From: Pseudoalteromonas tunicata
GTDB taxonomy: Bacteria > Pseudomonadota > Gammaproteobacteria > Enterobacterales > Alteromonadaceae
NCBI RefSeq assembly: GCF_002310815.1
Contig: NZ_CP011032.1
Location: forward strand, 1,776,001 to 1,840,000
DNA length: 64,000 bases
Direction: 5' to 3'
Shown: positions 27,105-38,150 of the stretch, piece after piece
Position numbering within the stretch: position 1 is the first letter of the stretch
How the letters are laid out: each line of letters starts with the position of its first letter
Program-made: the position numbers and the translations under genes
The notes under the pieces: model-generated
Databases searched by the model: none
The model's input: the letters and a program-made list of their open reading frames with translations, nothing else
What the model was told of the DNA's origin: nothing

Positions 27105-27923
27105 ATGGCAGCAAATTTAGAGCCGGTAATAAAAAGCACCACAGATGCATTGATAAATACGCTTGTTGAGCGAAGAACCCTTGGCTTAAAGGGCCCATCA
27201 CTTAAACTTCCATCCTTATTATGTAATTTAACGAGTGCGTTTGAGTTGCAATCGGCGATGAGCGCAACTTGGTGTCAAACCCATCAGGATTCGGTCGCTG
27301 GATGGAAATGCCTATTACCGAGCGCAGAAAAACAAGTTGTGGCACCGATTTTTGCAAGCGAAGTCTATGATTTATCTTCTTTAAACCTAGATGTGCCCCC
27401 AATTGCTGTTTGGACAAATACGGGGACTGCACGGATAGAACCGGAATTAGTGTTTGTTTTTAACAAGCCTTTGCTCGCAGCGCAGTCAAATATCAGTAAT
27501 GATGACATCGATGCCGCAATAGGCTCTGTACATTTAGGTTTGGAGCTAATTGGTGGCCGCTTTGAACTGCCCGCAGAATGCAGTTTTTATGAGTTATTTG
27601 CAGATGGCTTATTTAATCAAGGTTTAGTGATAGGGCCTGCCATCGACATTAGTCAGCAAGGCCATGTGAGTGAATTGACCATAGCATTACAATGTGGTGA
27701 GCAACCCCCACAGATTATTAGCGGGCAACATCAAAATAATAACGCCAAAGCACCGCTTTACTGGCTGGTTAATTTTTTACATCAAAAAGGGATCAGTATC
27801 CAATCGGGCGATAGCATTATTACAGGCTCTTATGCTGGAGTACTTGATGTTCCCCTTGGTGAGAAAATATCTATTTCATATCAAGGATTAGGCGCCTTGA
27901 CGGTCACATTTTGCCAAAAGTAA
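27105..27923 (+). CDS. Fumarylacetoacetase/2-keto-4-pentenoate hydratase superfamily protein
   Basis: The 272-residue protein has the MhpD-like hydratase pattern: an N-terminal helix pair with LGLKGPSLKLPS, GWKCLLPS, the metal-binding acidic cluster in RIEPELVFVF (about residues 108-117), AAIGSVHLGLELIGGRF, and the C-terminal GDSIITGSYAGVLDVPLG. Family members hydrate 2-hydroxypentadienoates or decarboxylate 2-oxo acids in aromatic-ring breakdown. No other catabolic genes are nearby, so the substrate and pathway are unknown. It is convergent with the MscS gene, with a 14-bp inverted repeat between them. Confidence 0.75.
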   Translation: MAANLEPVIKSTTDALINTLVERRTLGLKGPSLKLPSLLCNLTSAFELQSAMSATWCQTHQDSVAGWKCLLPSAEKQVVAPIFASEVYDLSSLNLDVPPIAVWTNTGTARIEPELVFVFNKPLLAAQSNISNDDIDAAIGSVHLGLELIGGRFELPAECSFYELFADGLFNQGLVIGPAIDISQQGHVSELTIALQCGEQPPQIISGQHQNNNAKAPLYWLVNFLHQKGISIQSGDSIITGSYAGVLDVPLGEKISISYQGLGALTVTFCQK

Positions 27924-27943
27924 GCCTCTAATATAAAGACCAA

Positions 27944-27977
27944 GATGCTAAGGCCTGGCAAAACAGGCCTTAGCATC
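27944..27977. terminator. Perfect 14-bp inverted repeat between convergent genes
   Basis: GATGCTAAGGCCTG (27944-27957) and CAGGCCTTAGCATC (27964-27977) pair with a 6-nt loop. It lies between the hydratase-family gene stop and the MscS gene stop. There is no T-tract on either side, so it is either a shared transcript-end hairpin or a binding site. Confidence 0.5.
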
Positions 27978-27979
27978 AT

Positions 27980-29593
27980 CTACGCTTGAGCGTATGGCGC
28001 TACAGGCACTATTTTTGAGCCATGTTTTGCCACAATATCCATGATGTCATATTGTAATTGCTCAGCCGCTAATTGATATTTTGGTAAGCTGGTGGTCGCC
28101 AAATAAGCAAAAATATTGACCTCTAAGCCATGTAAACCAAAACCCTTAAATGTCACTCGCAGTGGGCTTTTGTCGACCAACTCATGCGCTTCAAACACTG
28201 TTTTAATGTCTTCGGTGATGGCTTTTAATTGTGCCGAGGTTGTCGCGTAATCAAGACGAATATCACTTTTAAAACGAATTTTTTCACGCTCAGAAATATT
28301 TTCAATCTCCATTTCGGCTAATTTCGCATTTGGTACATGGATCACTGAGCGATCTAATGTTCTTATTCGGGTGCAGCGTAAACCAATTTCTTCAACCGTG
28401 CCTCGCATCCCTCCAAAATTACATAAATTACCTACTTTTATTGGCGCAGCTGAATAAAGTGTCATGGTACCAATCAGGTTTTCGATAGATTGCTTCGATG
28501 CTAATGCGATGGCAATGCCACCAATGCCCATACCCGCTAAAATCGCACTGGCATTAAACCCTAAATGCTCAAGCCAAATTAAAATGGCTAAAATTAATAG
28601 CACGACTTTGACAAAATTGATTAGAGGCCGAAGTAGAGAAGCCCCTTGTTTATTTCCTTTACTTATTAGATGTTCTCGTAACATGTGTTGGAATAAACTG
28701 ATCAAAGACCAGACTAGCCACATTATGGTTAGTACAAAAAGTACGCCAGTATTGACCAATTCAGTAGCAAGAGCCGACAAGGTAGTATTGGCAAGCCATG
28801 CTCTATCAATTAACAAGGTTAAAAATAAGCGAAGCGGGCCCGTAATAATAGCGGCGATGTGTTGTTTGAATTGATATTGACTACGAAGTAACAACCACTT
28901 AAATAACCAAGTCACCGGCAGAGTGATAATAAATGCACTGACAAAGTAACTCAGTAGCAGCGCCCATTCCCATAAATTTATTTTAAATAAATAGCCATCG
29001 GGCACGTAGCGAATAAACCACTCGACAATAGGGCTATAGCCTAATTCTTGATATAGCTTGGGTACTTTTGATAACGTTGCATTAGAGATTTTCCAAATTG
29101 TGCCAAGTTGTTGATCGGGTACTTTTTGTAGCCATAGTGTCACTGCGTGGCCATTGACTTCTATTTGGCCAAATAAGTCACGATATTCTGGCTGTTGATC
29201 ATTAAGCATGCCATTAGGAGAATCACTGATATCTTCTAAATTTATCCAAATATTACGTTCTAAAATGGCGTGTAATTGTTGGGCATACTCAGTGTCTGAT
29301 TGATTCAACTTGTTTTCGGCTAAATAACGTAAATCAAGGTACAAAGCAGCAAGCTGGTAGTCTCGTTTGATTGCAGCATTAATGAATCCTGCTAACGCTC
29401 CACGTGGTGTATCTCGATGAAGTTGGTCCTGGTAGGCATATTGTGTAGGCGCTACGGCCTGTAAAGCTGGTGCATCGGTCTGATTTTGTGCCTGCATCGT
29501 GACCAAGGTATTGTAGGATGTTGCTTCAGAATTAAATCCTGGCAGTGCAAGCAGTAAAAAAGCAATAATCACAATAGTGTTTTTGAATACCAT
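27980..29593 (-). CDS. MscS family mechanosensitive ion channel with periplasmic N-terminal domain
   Basis: The 537-residue protein starts with a signal-like segment (residues 1-24), then a soluble periplasmic region of about 170 residues. Several membrane helices follow (about residues 205-340). The MscS core is at about residues 355-375, with the pore helix pattern GMGIGGIAIALASKQSIENLIG, then the beta domain APIKVGNLCNFGGMRGTVEEIGLRCTRIRT and a C-terminal alpha/beta domain. It should open under membrane tension to release solutes in hypo-osmotic shock. The extra N-terminal domain makes it one of the larger family members, not minimal MscS. Confidence 0.9.
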   Translation of the reverse strand: MVFKNTIVIIAFLLLALPGFNSEATSYNTLVTMQAQNQTDAPALQAVAPTQYAYQDQLHRDTPRGALAGFINAAIKRDYQLAALYLDLRYLAENKLNQSDTEYAQQLHAILERNIWINLEDISDSPNGMLNDQQPEYRDLFGQIEVNGHAVTLWLQKVPDQQLGTIWKISNATLSKVPKLYQELGYSPIVEWFIRYVPDGYLFKINLWEWALLLSYFVSAFIITLPVTWLFKWLLLRSQYQFKQHIAAIITGPLRLFLTLLIDRAWLANTTLSALATELVNTGVLFVLTIMWLVWSLISLFQHMLREHLISKGNKQGASLLRPLINFVKVVLLILAILIWLEHLGFNASAILAGMGIGGIAIALASKQSIENLIGTMTLYSAAPIKVGNLCNFGGMRGTVEEIGLRCTRIRTLDRSVIHVPNAKLAEMEIENISEREKIRFKSDIRLDYATTSAQLKAITEDIKTVFEAHELVDKSPLRVTFKGFGLHGLEVNIFAYLATTSLPKYQLAAEQLQYDIMDIVAKHGSKIVPVAPYAQA

Positions 29594-29743
29594 GGTAAGT
29601 TTCTTTATTTTCTCAATAATAAGCGCGACAGGATTTTAGCATTGGGCGATGAAATTGGTAGCAAAATTAAATTGTATTTATTAGAACCAACAAGTGTTTG
29701 GATCAATGATGTATTTGTTAGGCGACAAATCAATGTAGTTGCG

Positions 29744-29749
29744 TATAAT
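29744..29749 (+). promoter_or_regulatory. Candidate -10 element of helD
   Basis: A perfect TATAAT lies 26 bases before the helD ATG, a distance that leaves a short leader. No convincing -35 box is found at 16-18 nt upstream. Confidence 0.35.
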
Positions 29750-29775
29750 CTCGCGTTTTATCCCTTATTAAAATT

Positions 29776-31899
29776 ATGCTTGCAGTCAGTACAGAGCCTA
29801 AAATAACCAGTCATCAGCTTGTCAGTTTGTTGCAAAAAAATAATCGGGTTATCACTTACAACAGCATGACAGTGACAATCTTACAAGGCAACCAATCGCA
29901 AACGATTGCATGGTGTGACATCATTAAGCCTATAACTCTTAAAACCAGTTGGTTTGGAGGGCGTTTAACTTTAGTAACAGCAGCACAAACCTTTAGTTTT
30001 AAATGGTTACGATATGACTCAGAGCAAACACATCAGCAAGCTTTGCTAGACTGTTGGATTAATATTCATCAGATAAAGTTAAACACATCGCTTAGAGATA
30101 TTACGCAACAACTGACAAAACGGTATTTTAAAAGCAGCGAAAAACCATCTTTAGAACATAAAATTAGCCAGTTAGCGAGTACTTGGCTTGGGCTCGCTGA
30201 CAAGATGACTCTGTCGCAAGACATTGTTGCAAGCATTAAACAGCTTGATACGCTTTACCCTCTGGATGAGCAGAAAACTCGTCAATTTCGAGCCTATTTT
30301 GTCCAAAATGAGCTTACTCGATACAAATTGTTTTTTGACAAGCAAAACAGCCATCCTATGACACCTAAACAACGCCAAGCATGTGTAATAAATGATGATA
30401 ATAATCTGGTTTTAGCGGGTGCTGGCAGTGGTAAAACAAGTGTGATGGTTGGGCGGGTTGGTTATTTATTACAAAGCGGTCTTGCAAAACCTTCCCAAAT
30501 ATTAATGCTCGCTTATGGTAAAGATGCCGCACAAGAAATGGATCTACGACTTAAAAATTCTTTGCAACGTCATGATATTAAATGCGCGACATTTCATAGC
30601 TTAGCACTTAGTATCATCAACCAAGTGCAAGGGGTTATGCCAAACATTAGTGTTTTTGCAACCGATGCAGCTACAAGAAAATCATGGTTAACAGAACAGT
30701 TTCATTATTTAATTAATCGACAATTAAGTTATAAAAAACAGGTAATAGATTTACTTAACCAAGTAAATATGGAGGCTAAAAAGAGTTTTTCTCACAAAAC
30801 CACTATTGACCAATTGCTGAGTCACAGCGATTTTGTAAATTTACAAACCCATGTACTGGGCTTATTTGATCTGATCCGCTCAGCTGCGAGCGCGCTTTCT
30901 GGCGTACCTCAGTATTTTGATGATAAATGCACACAAGCTACCCTCGAGCATTATTTCATGCTGGTAAAACCTTTAATAGATGCTTATCAGAGCAAACTGC
31001 ATCAACAACAGGCAGTTGATTTTGATGATATGATTTTTCAAGCGCACAACATGATACACACAGGTAAATTTAAAGCACCTTGGTTGCATATTCTAGTTGA
31101 CGAATTTCAAGATATTTCAGAGCCTAGGGCACAGTTACTAAAAGCGCTCAGAGACAATACTCACGGTAGTGTTTTGTTTGCAGTTGGAGATGATTGGCAA
31201 TCAATTTATCGTTTTAGCGGCTCAAATCATCATTTTATTACACAATTCCAGCGTTATTTTGGTGCAAGTTGTACGGTTAATCTAGACCAAACATTTCGCT
31301 TTAATAATAAAATAGCTGAAGTAGCGAATCGATTTGTTATGCAAAATCCTGCTCAGATGAAAAAAGAACTTAACTCTAAAGTAATTCAATCGCATAGTTC
31401 CGTCACCATCATCACAGATTTTAATACTGAAAAGCAAAATGCTAACGTACAAGCCATTATTGATGCGCTGAGCTTTATTGATAAAACACAGAAAGCAAGT
31501 GTGTATATATTAGCGCGTTTTAGTTTCTTGCTACCAAACGCAGCGCAAATGGGTCTGTTAACACAACGTTTTAAACACCTTATAATTGAAAGTTATACTG
31601 TGCACAGTAGTAAAGGAAAAGAAGCTGATTATGTGATACTGGTAGGCCTGAGTGAAGGGAAATACGGTTTTCCGGCTAAACAAAATCACAACCTGATCTT
31701 TGATGCCTTTTTACCACCACAAGATGATTATTTGTTTGCCGAAGAACGGCGTTTATTTTACGTTGCGCTTACTCGAGCCAAAAAACATGTGTATTTAATT
31801 ATACCAAGCTCTGGGATCAGTGAATTTGTACTTGAATTAATCAACAATCAATATGATATCGCTCTTGATAAACAGGCGATCAGCCTAGCGCACACCTAG
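29776..31899 (+). CDS. helD: DNA helicase IV (UvrD/Rep superfamily 1)
   Basis: The 707-residue protein has an N-terminal domain of about 190 residues typical of HelD, including the SWFGGRLTLVTA segment. An SF1 motor core follows: Q-motif MTPKQRQACV, Walker A AGAGSGKT at residues 214-221, motif II LVDEFQDIS, motif III VGDDWQSIYRFSGS and motif VI RRLFYVALTRAKK. It is a 3'-5' DNA helicase in E. coli. A consensus TATAAT at 29744-29749 lies upstream. It is divergent from the MscS gene and is followed after 106 bases by a diguanylate cyclase gene. Confidence 0.93.
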   Translation: MLAVSTEPKITSHQLVSLLQKNNRVITYNSMTVTILQGNQSQTIAWCDIIKPITLKTSWFGGRLTLVTAAQTFSFKWLRYDSEQTHQQALLDCWINIHQIKLNTSLRDITQQLTKRYFKSSEKPSLEHKISQLASTWLGLADKMTLSQDIVASIKQLDTLYPLDEQKTRQFRAYFVQNELTRYKLFFDKQNSHPMTPKQRQACVINDDNNLVLAGAGSGKTSVMVGRVGYLLQSGLAKPSQILMLAYGKDAAQEMDLRLKNSLQRHDIKCATFHSLALSIINQVQGVMPNISVFATDAATRKSWLTEQFHYLINRQLSYKKQVIDLLNQVNMEAKKSFSHKTTIDQLLSHSDFVNLQTHVLGLFDLIRSAASALSGVPQYFDDKCTQATLEHYFMLVKPLIDAYQSKLHQQQAVDFDDMIFQAHNMIHTGKFKAPWLHILVDEFQDISEPRAQLLKALRDNTHGSVLFAVGDDWQSIYRFSGSNHHFITQFQRYFGASCTVNLDQTFRFNNKIAEVANRFVMQNPAQMKKELNSKVIQSHSSVTIITDFNTEKQNANVQAIIDALSFIDKTQKASVYILARFSFLLPNAAQMGLLTQRFKHLIIESYTVHSSKGKEADYVILVGLSEGKYGFPAKQNHNLIFDAFLPPQDDYLFAEERRLFYVALTRAKKHVYLIIPSSGISEFVLELINNQYDIALDKQAISLAHT

Positions 31900-32005
31900 C
31901 AGACGTACACTTAAGCACCTGTTCAATATGCAGACCAAAATATAAACTTACATTTTTGCAGAAATATCCTATTTTTATAAAAGAATTCAATGTTAAGGCG
32001 AGTGC

Positions 32006-33589
32006 ATGTCACTTCAGCGATTCTCTTATTTAGCTGCACTATTTTTATTTTGTTTAGTAAGTGTGATGCTACTCAGCTATCGTTACTTCTTTAGCCTTCC
32101 TGCAATTGAAACGTTTATTACTGCCTATCAAAACCGTGAGTTATCGACATTAAAGTTAGCTTTAGATAAAGAAATGAGTTTCTTAAGCATCATTAATCAT
32201 GATTATGCAGTTTGGAATGACAGTTATACCTTTATGCAAAATAGTAATGAAGATTTTATTATCGATAATTTACAGGACGATACTTTTCGTTCTCTAAAAA
32301 TAGATGGCATTTATTTTTATGATTTAAATTATCAGTCTCATTTTGCTAAAGGTTATGATTATAAAACGCGAACAAGTTTTAAAATTCCTGAGCTCGATTT
32401 AATCTCTAATCCCAGCAATCAAAATATACTACCTTATAGAAAAAAAGATCATAGCGGACATGTATCAGGCTTTATTACCACCTCTGAAGGCCCCATGATG
32501 TTTTCGTCGTCAATGGTGCGCTATTCAAATCAATCTGACAAAGATGTAGGTGCATTATTATTTATCCGTAAATTACGCCCCAACTTATTTGTTACGTTAG
32601 CTGAACTCTCACAACTTAAATTAACTGCATCTTTTATATCAAATGCTAATAGAAATAAGCATTATTTAGCGTTAAAAGGTAGCTTACAAGGTGAAAAAGT
32701 TGCCAAGCAGCGAGAACGTATTTTGCTTGACCATATGGGGAAACCGATTGTTTTATTGACTATTGAGCATAACTTTAGCGGGGTTCCGAAGTTAATCAAT
32801 CGAGATGCTTTATTGACCTTAGCATTACTTGGCTTGGTTTGTTTTAGCATTTCATTATTTGTTCGTTATTACTTAGTTGAACCAGCAAGCAGAGGTGTTC
32901 GTGCTATTAATGAGATGCTGTTAGCTAATAAGTTGGTAAAACTAACAGCACAGAGAAAGTTTACGGAGATAAAACAGCTGGTAAATGATTTTAATTTGTT
33001 GGTTGATAAAATAAATCAACAAAAAAGAATGCTAGAAAAACTTTCACTCGTTGATGCACTTACAGGTATTTCAAATCGCAGAGCCTTCGATACTACTTTT
33101 GAGTTAGCATGTCAAAATGCGGCGCGTAGTCAATCTAAAGTTGGGCTTATTTTATGTGATATTGATTATTTTAAACCTTACAATGATTTTTATGGGCATC
33201 AAAAAGGAGATGAGACCTTAACAGCTGTTGCACAAGGACTAGCAGTAACTATAACCCGCAGTACTGATTTAGCAGCCCGATACGGAGGTGAGGAATTTGT
33301 AGTCCTGCTCAGTCATAGCTCTGAAGATGAAATAATTTTGATTGCAGAGAAAATACAGATAGCAATAAAAACGCTTGCGATAGTACATCAAAAATCTGCT
33401 GTTGCGGATCATGTCACTTTAAGTATGGGGACAGCTTTGCTTAATTTTAATAATAAAAAAACAGGGCAATGTAAAAAGCATTTATTAAAACAGGCAGATG
33501 AAGCACTTTATAAAGCGAAAAAAGCCGGACGTAATCAAGTATGTCATTCTTTTTTAGCCACTGATGTAAAAATTGATAGTGCAGAGTGA
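32006..33589 (+). CDS. CHASE4-GGDEF diguanylate cyclase
   Basis: The 527-residue inner-membrane protein has an N-terminal helix (residues 7-29), an extracytoplasmic CHASE4-like sensor (about 45-260, with NHDYAVWNDSYTFM), a second helix (about 270-293) and a GGDEF domain (about 345-520). The active-site loop is GGEEF at 427-431. An inhibitory RxxD (RSTD, 418-421) lies exactly five residues before it, so product feedback by c-di-GMP is expected. LVDALTGISNRRAFD opens the domain. It should make c-di-GMP in response to an unknown periplasmic cue. No effector gene is adjacent. Confidence 0.92.
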   Translation: MSLQRFSYLAALFLFCLVSVMLLSYRYFFSLPAIETFITAYQNRELSTLKLALDKEMSFLSIINHDYAVWNDSYTFMQNSNEDFIIDNLQDDTFRSLKIDGIYFYDLNYQSHFAKGYDYKTRTSFKIPELDLISNPSNQNILPYRKKDHSGHVSGFITTSEGPMMFSSSMVRYSNQSDKDVGALLFIRKLRPNLFVTLAELSQLKLTASFISNANRNKHYLALKGSLQGEKVAKQRERILLDHMGKPIVLLTIEHNFSGVPKLINRDALLTLALLGLVCFSISLFVRYYLVEPASRGVRAINEMLLANKLVKLTAQRKFTEIKQLVNDFNLLVDKINQQKRMLEKLSLVDALTGISNRRAFDTTFELACQNAARSQSKVGLILCDIDYFKPYNDFYGHQKGDETLTAVAQGLAVTITRSTDLAARYGGEEFVVLLSHSSEDEIILIAEKIQIAIKTLAIVHQKSAVADHVTLSMGTALLNFNNKKTGQCKKHLLKQADEALYKAKKAGRNQVCHSFLATDVKIDSAE

Positions 33590-33621
33590 ATCTATAAAAA
33601 AGACTCAATAAAAGAGAGTAA

Positions 33622-33650
33622 ATAAAAAAGCCAGTTGCAAGGCAGCTGGC
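33622..33650 (-). terminator. Intrinsic terminator of infA
   Basis: On the minus strand GCCAGCTGC-CTT-GCAACTGGC (33650-33630) forms a 9-pair stem with one mismatch, followed by TTTTTTATTT. It lies about 80 bases downstream of the infA stop. Confidence 0.8.
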
Positions 33651-33727
33651 TCACTATAAACCGTCAGTCTAATTTGAACCTTTATTAATCATTTAGCCGA
33701 AGCTAAGAAGGATCAATTCTTAGGTGC

Positions 33728-34036
<309 letters not shown>

Positions 34037-34741
34037 TTAATTGTCTTGCCAGTGGTCAAAAGTGAATATTTGATGCGGCTTATACTGATTTTTGTAATTC
34101 ATTTTTGCACATTCATCAATTTGAAAGCCTAAATACAAGTACGCTTTGGACATTTGTTGGCAAAGTTTTATCTGTTCCATGATCATGATAGCGCCAAGTC
34201 CAGCTTGCTGGTGTTCGGGATCAAAGAAGGTGTAAATGGCAGACATTGCATTAGGTAGCTGATCAGTCACTGCAACTGCAATTAGTTTATCCTCACACCA
34301 CAACTCAATATAGGTAATGGGTAACCAGCTACAAAGCAAAAAGCTCTCATATTGTTTTTTATCTGGCGGGTACATCGAGCCATCGTTATGTCGAACTCTG
34401 ATATAACGATCGTAAAGCGTAAAATATTCATCTTTGACGATATGACTATATTTGACTTGATAATGATTTTTTGCGTAATTAATCTTTCTTTTTTGCGACT
34501 TTGAAGGCGAGAATAGGGAGCATAAAACGCGAAGAGGTTTACATTTTTGGCAACTGGGGCAGTGTGGGCGATAAACCTGATCGCCACTTCTGCGAAATCC
34601 CATTGCAAGCAATTGCTCAAAATAAATTGGGTTAAAGCAAATTTCGTCCATTGCAACGAGTAATTGCTCATTTTGCTCTGGTAAATAACTACAAGGGAGT
34701 GGTTGGCTTAAACCGAGTCGAATAGGTATTTTAGTATTCAT
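34037..34741 (-). CDS. bpt: Aspartate/glutamate leucyltransferase (Bpt/Ate family)
   Basis: The 234-residue protein shows the family marks: an N-terminal FNPIYFEQLLAMGFRRSGDQVYRPHC, the zinc-like CPSCQKC cluster (about residues 61-67), and the C-terminal GNAT-type domain with YLGFQIDECAKMNYKNQYKPHQI. It transfers leucine from Leu-tRNA to N-terminal Asp or Glu, creating N-degrons read by ClpS. Its start overlaps the aat stop by 11 nt, so the two N-end-rule transferases are translationally linked. ClpS-ClpA are encoded in the same window. Confidence 0.95.
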   Translation of the reverse strand: MNTKIPIRLGLSQPLPCSYLPEQNEQLLVAMDEICFNPIYFEQLLAMGFRRSGDQVYRPHCPSCQKCKPLRVLCSLFSPSKSQKRKINYAKNHYQVKYSHIVKDEYFTLYDRYIRVRHNDGSMYPPDKKQYESFLLCSWLPITYIELWCEDKLIAVAVTDQLPNAMSAIYTFFDPEHQQAGLGAIMIMEQIKLCQQMSKAYLYLGFQIDECAKMNYKNQYKPHQIFTFDHWQDN

Positions 34742-35450
34742 ATATATTTATTAGCTCTTGGCTTTGCCACATACGTTTAAGGTCGATATGAGTCATTTGG
34801 GTTGATAATCGCGATAAATATTCGTCTCTTGAGATGGCCTTAGCTCCTAACGATGCAGTATGTGGATTAAGTACTTGGCAATCAATAAACGCGCCTTGGT
34901 TTCTTTTAAGCCAATTAACTAAGGCCCAACTTGCAAGCTTAGAAGTATTTGGCATGGTATGAAACATTGATTCACCACAAAAAACAGCGCCTAACATAAT
35001 GCCATATAATCCACCAACTAGCTGATCATTTAACCATATTTCAATGCTGTGGGCATGACCCATTTTATGAAGCGTTGTATAAGCGTCTAACATCTCATCA
35101 CTTATCCATGTACCCTCATGGTGAATGCGTTGGCGCTGGCATTGATACATCACCTCTGCAAAATCTCGGTTGATGAATACTTTAAAAGGGTGCTTGTTTA
35201 AGCTTTTTTTTAGGCTGCGGCTAACATGAAACTCTTCAAGCTCGATAATGGCTCGCTGAGATGGGCTCCACCACATAATGGGATCGTCATCATTGAACCA
35301 AGGGAAGACCCCATGTTGATATGCGTTAATGAGTCTAGTGGCTGATAAATCTCCTCCAATAGCAAGTAAGCCATCAGGATCTTCCAATGCAAGAGTAGGA
35401 TCTGGAAATTCAACAGTATGGTTTGACAGCTGATATAAAATGCGATTCAT
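34731..35450 (-). CDS. aat: Leucyl/phenylalanyl-tRNA--protein transferase Aat
   Basis: The 239-residue protein matches E. coli Aat along its length, with GLLAIGGDLS near the N-terminus, GVFPWFNDDDPIMWWSP, GHAHSIEIWLNDQLVGGLYG, FCGESMF and DCQVLNPHTASLGA. It adds Leu or Phe to N-terminal Lys or Arg, feeding ClpSAP degradation. The ATG at 35450 (MNRILYQLS) aligns with the family N-terminus. A TTG 39 nt upstream would add a segment absent from relatives. It follows the trxB terminator and overlaps bpt. Confidence 0.96.
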   Translation of the reverse strand: MNRILYQLSNHTVEFPDPTLALEDPDGLLAIGGDLSATRLINAYQHGVFPWFNDDDPIMWWSPSQRAIIELEEFHVSRSLKKSLNKHPFKVFINRDFAEVMYQCQRQRIHHEGTWISDEMLDAYTTLHKMGHAHSIEIWLNDQLVGGLYGIMLGAVFCGESMFHTMPNTSKLASWALVNWLKRNQGAFIDCQVLNPHTASLGAKAISRDEYLSRLSTQMTHIDLKRMWQSQELINIYEY

Positions 35451-35521
35451 AGTTGCTTTTGTTGGGTATTGTAATGTTAATGATAACAAAACCCTAAAGC
35501 TTGGACAGATTTTTGTAATGG

Positions 35522-35557
35522 AGGAAAAGCACTTATTTTAAGTAAAAATAAGTGCTT
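35522..35557 (-). terminator. Intrinsic terminator of trxB
   Basis: AAGCACTTATTTT (35527-35539) and AAAATAAGTGCTT (35545-35557) form a perfect 13-bp stem. On the minus strand it is followed by TTTTCCTC. It separates trxB from aat. Confidence 0.75.
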
Positions 35558-35567
35558 GAATTTCATG

Positions 35568-36554
<987 letters not shown>

Positions 36555-36798
36555 TTAATGCGCCCGATTTTATGAAAAACAAGGCGGATGTAAAATTTTT
36601 TACGAAATTCTTTTTTTGTAAAATTAGCAGGGTGTGCAAATTAGTGTACTTAAATACTGAACTGACCCTTGATAATTGTATTATATTTGAACGGCTGTAC
36701 AGGGTTTTCACTTTATTTCATGACCCGCTGCATTTTTTTTGATATGTTGTTGATCATAGTTTGAATACAAACAGTTATGTAAGCAAAGGTATTATTCA

Positions 36799-38130
36799 GT
36801 GCAAAACGTTTTATGGCAGCAAATGCCCGCATTTGGTTTAAATTCAACAGATATTGAAGTGCTTTTTAGTGCGAAGCAGTATAAGCAGCGCTTGCTCTCT
36901 TTAATTGCGCAAGCAACTACCCGCATTTATTTAACGGCACTGTACTTGCAAGATGATGAAGCAGGCCGCGAAATTTTAACTGCATTACATGAAGCTTCAT
37001 TAGCTAATCCGAAAATGGAAGTCAAAGTTTTTGTCGATTATCACCGTGCGCAACGAGGATTAATAGGTGCCTCTTCACAAGAGGGCAATGCTAAATTTTA
37101 TTTCGACTTTGCCAAAGAGTTTGATTCGAATGTGCAAATATTTGGGGTGCCTGTTAAAGCAAAAGAGCTTTTTGGGGTGCTGCATGCTAAAGGATTTGTA
37201 TTTGACGATACCGTGTTATACAGCGGTGCTAGTTTAAATAACGTGTATTTACAGCAAGAACAACGTTATCGCCTTGATCGCTATTTTATATTAAAGCAAC
37301 AAAAGCTTGCTGATGCGATGGTTGGATTTTTAGAGCAAAATTTTGTGCAAAGTGATGCTGTGCCGCGGCTCGATCTTCGTCCTATTCCGCGTTTAGTTGA
37401 AATGAAAGCAGCACATAAGCAGTTAGTGAAGCATTTAAAAACATTTCAGTATGAGAATGTTAATTCAGCAGTTGATGGCAAAATTAAAGCGCGATTATTT
37501 TGTGGACTAGCTCGCCGTGGTAATCAACTTAACCGAACTATTAAGCAGTTGTTTGAATCAGCTCAATCAGAACTGATTTTATATACACCGTACTTTAATT
37601 TTCCTGCGCCTTTACTTCGCACCTTAGCAAAAAAATTAAAGCAGGGCGTTAAAGTGACGATCGTGGTCGGTGATAAAACCGCCAACGATTTTTATCTTCC
37701 GCCAGAAGAACCCTTTAGTAAAATTGGCGCCTTACCTTATTTATATGAAACCATTTTGCATCGTTTTTTAGAGCGTAAACATCAGTATATAGAATCTAAA
37801 CAACTTAATGTTTATCTTTGGAAAGATGATAATAATTCATTTCATTTAAAAGGCGTAAGTGTCGATAAACAACTGCATTTGCTAACAGGCCATAATTTGA
37901 ATCCACGAGCGTGGGGCTTAGATTTAGAAAATGGTATTTTATTAGCTGATAAAGAAGGTCTGTTACAGCCTGATTTAGAAAAAGAAAAGCAGCAAATTTT
38001 AGCGCATTGCACTCAGTTGACCAGTTATGCTGATGTTGAAACAATTGATAACTATCCAGATCCGGTTAAAAAGATTTTAGGACAAGCTAAACGCGTCAAA
38101 GTTGATTTTATTATCAAACGTTTTATTTAA
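36799..38130 (+). CDS. pssA: CDP-diacylglycerol--serine O-phosphatidyltransferase PssA (PLD superfamily)
   Basis: The 443-residue enzyme makes phosphatidylserine, the precursor of phosphatidylethanolamine. It carries two HKD motifs: H129-x-K131-x4-D136 and H349-x-K351-x4-D356. The remaining sequence closely follows E. coli PssA, including VFVDYHRAQRGLIGA, VGDKTANDFYLPPEEPF and GHNLNPRAWGLDLENG. The start is GTG at 36799, with AAAGG about 10 nt upstream; an ATG at 36823 is an alternative. A terminator shared with ald follows. Confidence 0.95.
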   Translation: MQNVLWQQMPAFGLNSTDIEVLFSAKQYKQRLLSLIAQATTRIYLTALYLQDDEAGREILTALHEASLANPKMEVKVFVDYHRAQRGLIGASSQEGNAKFYFDFAKEFDSNVQIFGVPVKAKELFGVLHAKGFVFDDTVLYSGASLNNVYLQQEQRYRLDRYFILKQQKLADAMVGFLEQNFVQSDAVPRLDLRPIPRLVEMKAAHKQLVKHLKTFQYENVNSAVDGKIKARLFCGLARRGNQLNRTIKQLFESAQSELILYTPYFNFPAPLLRTLAKKLKQGVKVTIVVGDKTANDFYLPPEEPFSKIGALPYLYETILHRFLERKHQYIESKQLNVYLWKDDNNSFHLKGVSVDKQLHLLTGHNLNPRAWGLDLENGILLADKEGLLQPDLEKEKQQILAHCTQLTSYADVETIDNYPDPVKKILGQAKRVKVDFIIKRFI

Positions 38131-38145
38131 TTCAAATAAAACGTT
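38117..38145. repeat. 12-bp inverted repeat over the pssA stop codon
   Basis: AACGTTTTATTT (38117-38128) and AAATAAAACGTT (38134-38145) pair with a 5-nt loop; the pssA stop lies at the end of the left arm. It stands next to a true terminator and may stabilise the mRNA end. Confidence 0.55.
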
Positions 38146-38150
38146 AAAAC

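Noticed and set aside
28464..28874. 136-codon frame antisense to the MscS-type gene
   Set aside because: It mirrors helix-rich coding sequence of the channel on the other strand and shows no domain or ribosome site.
34282..34671. 129-codon frame on the same strand within bpt, shifted
   Set aside because: The Bpt reading is full length with all motifs; the other frame is a shadow, not evidence of a frameshift.
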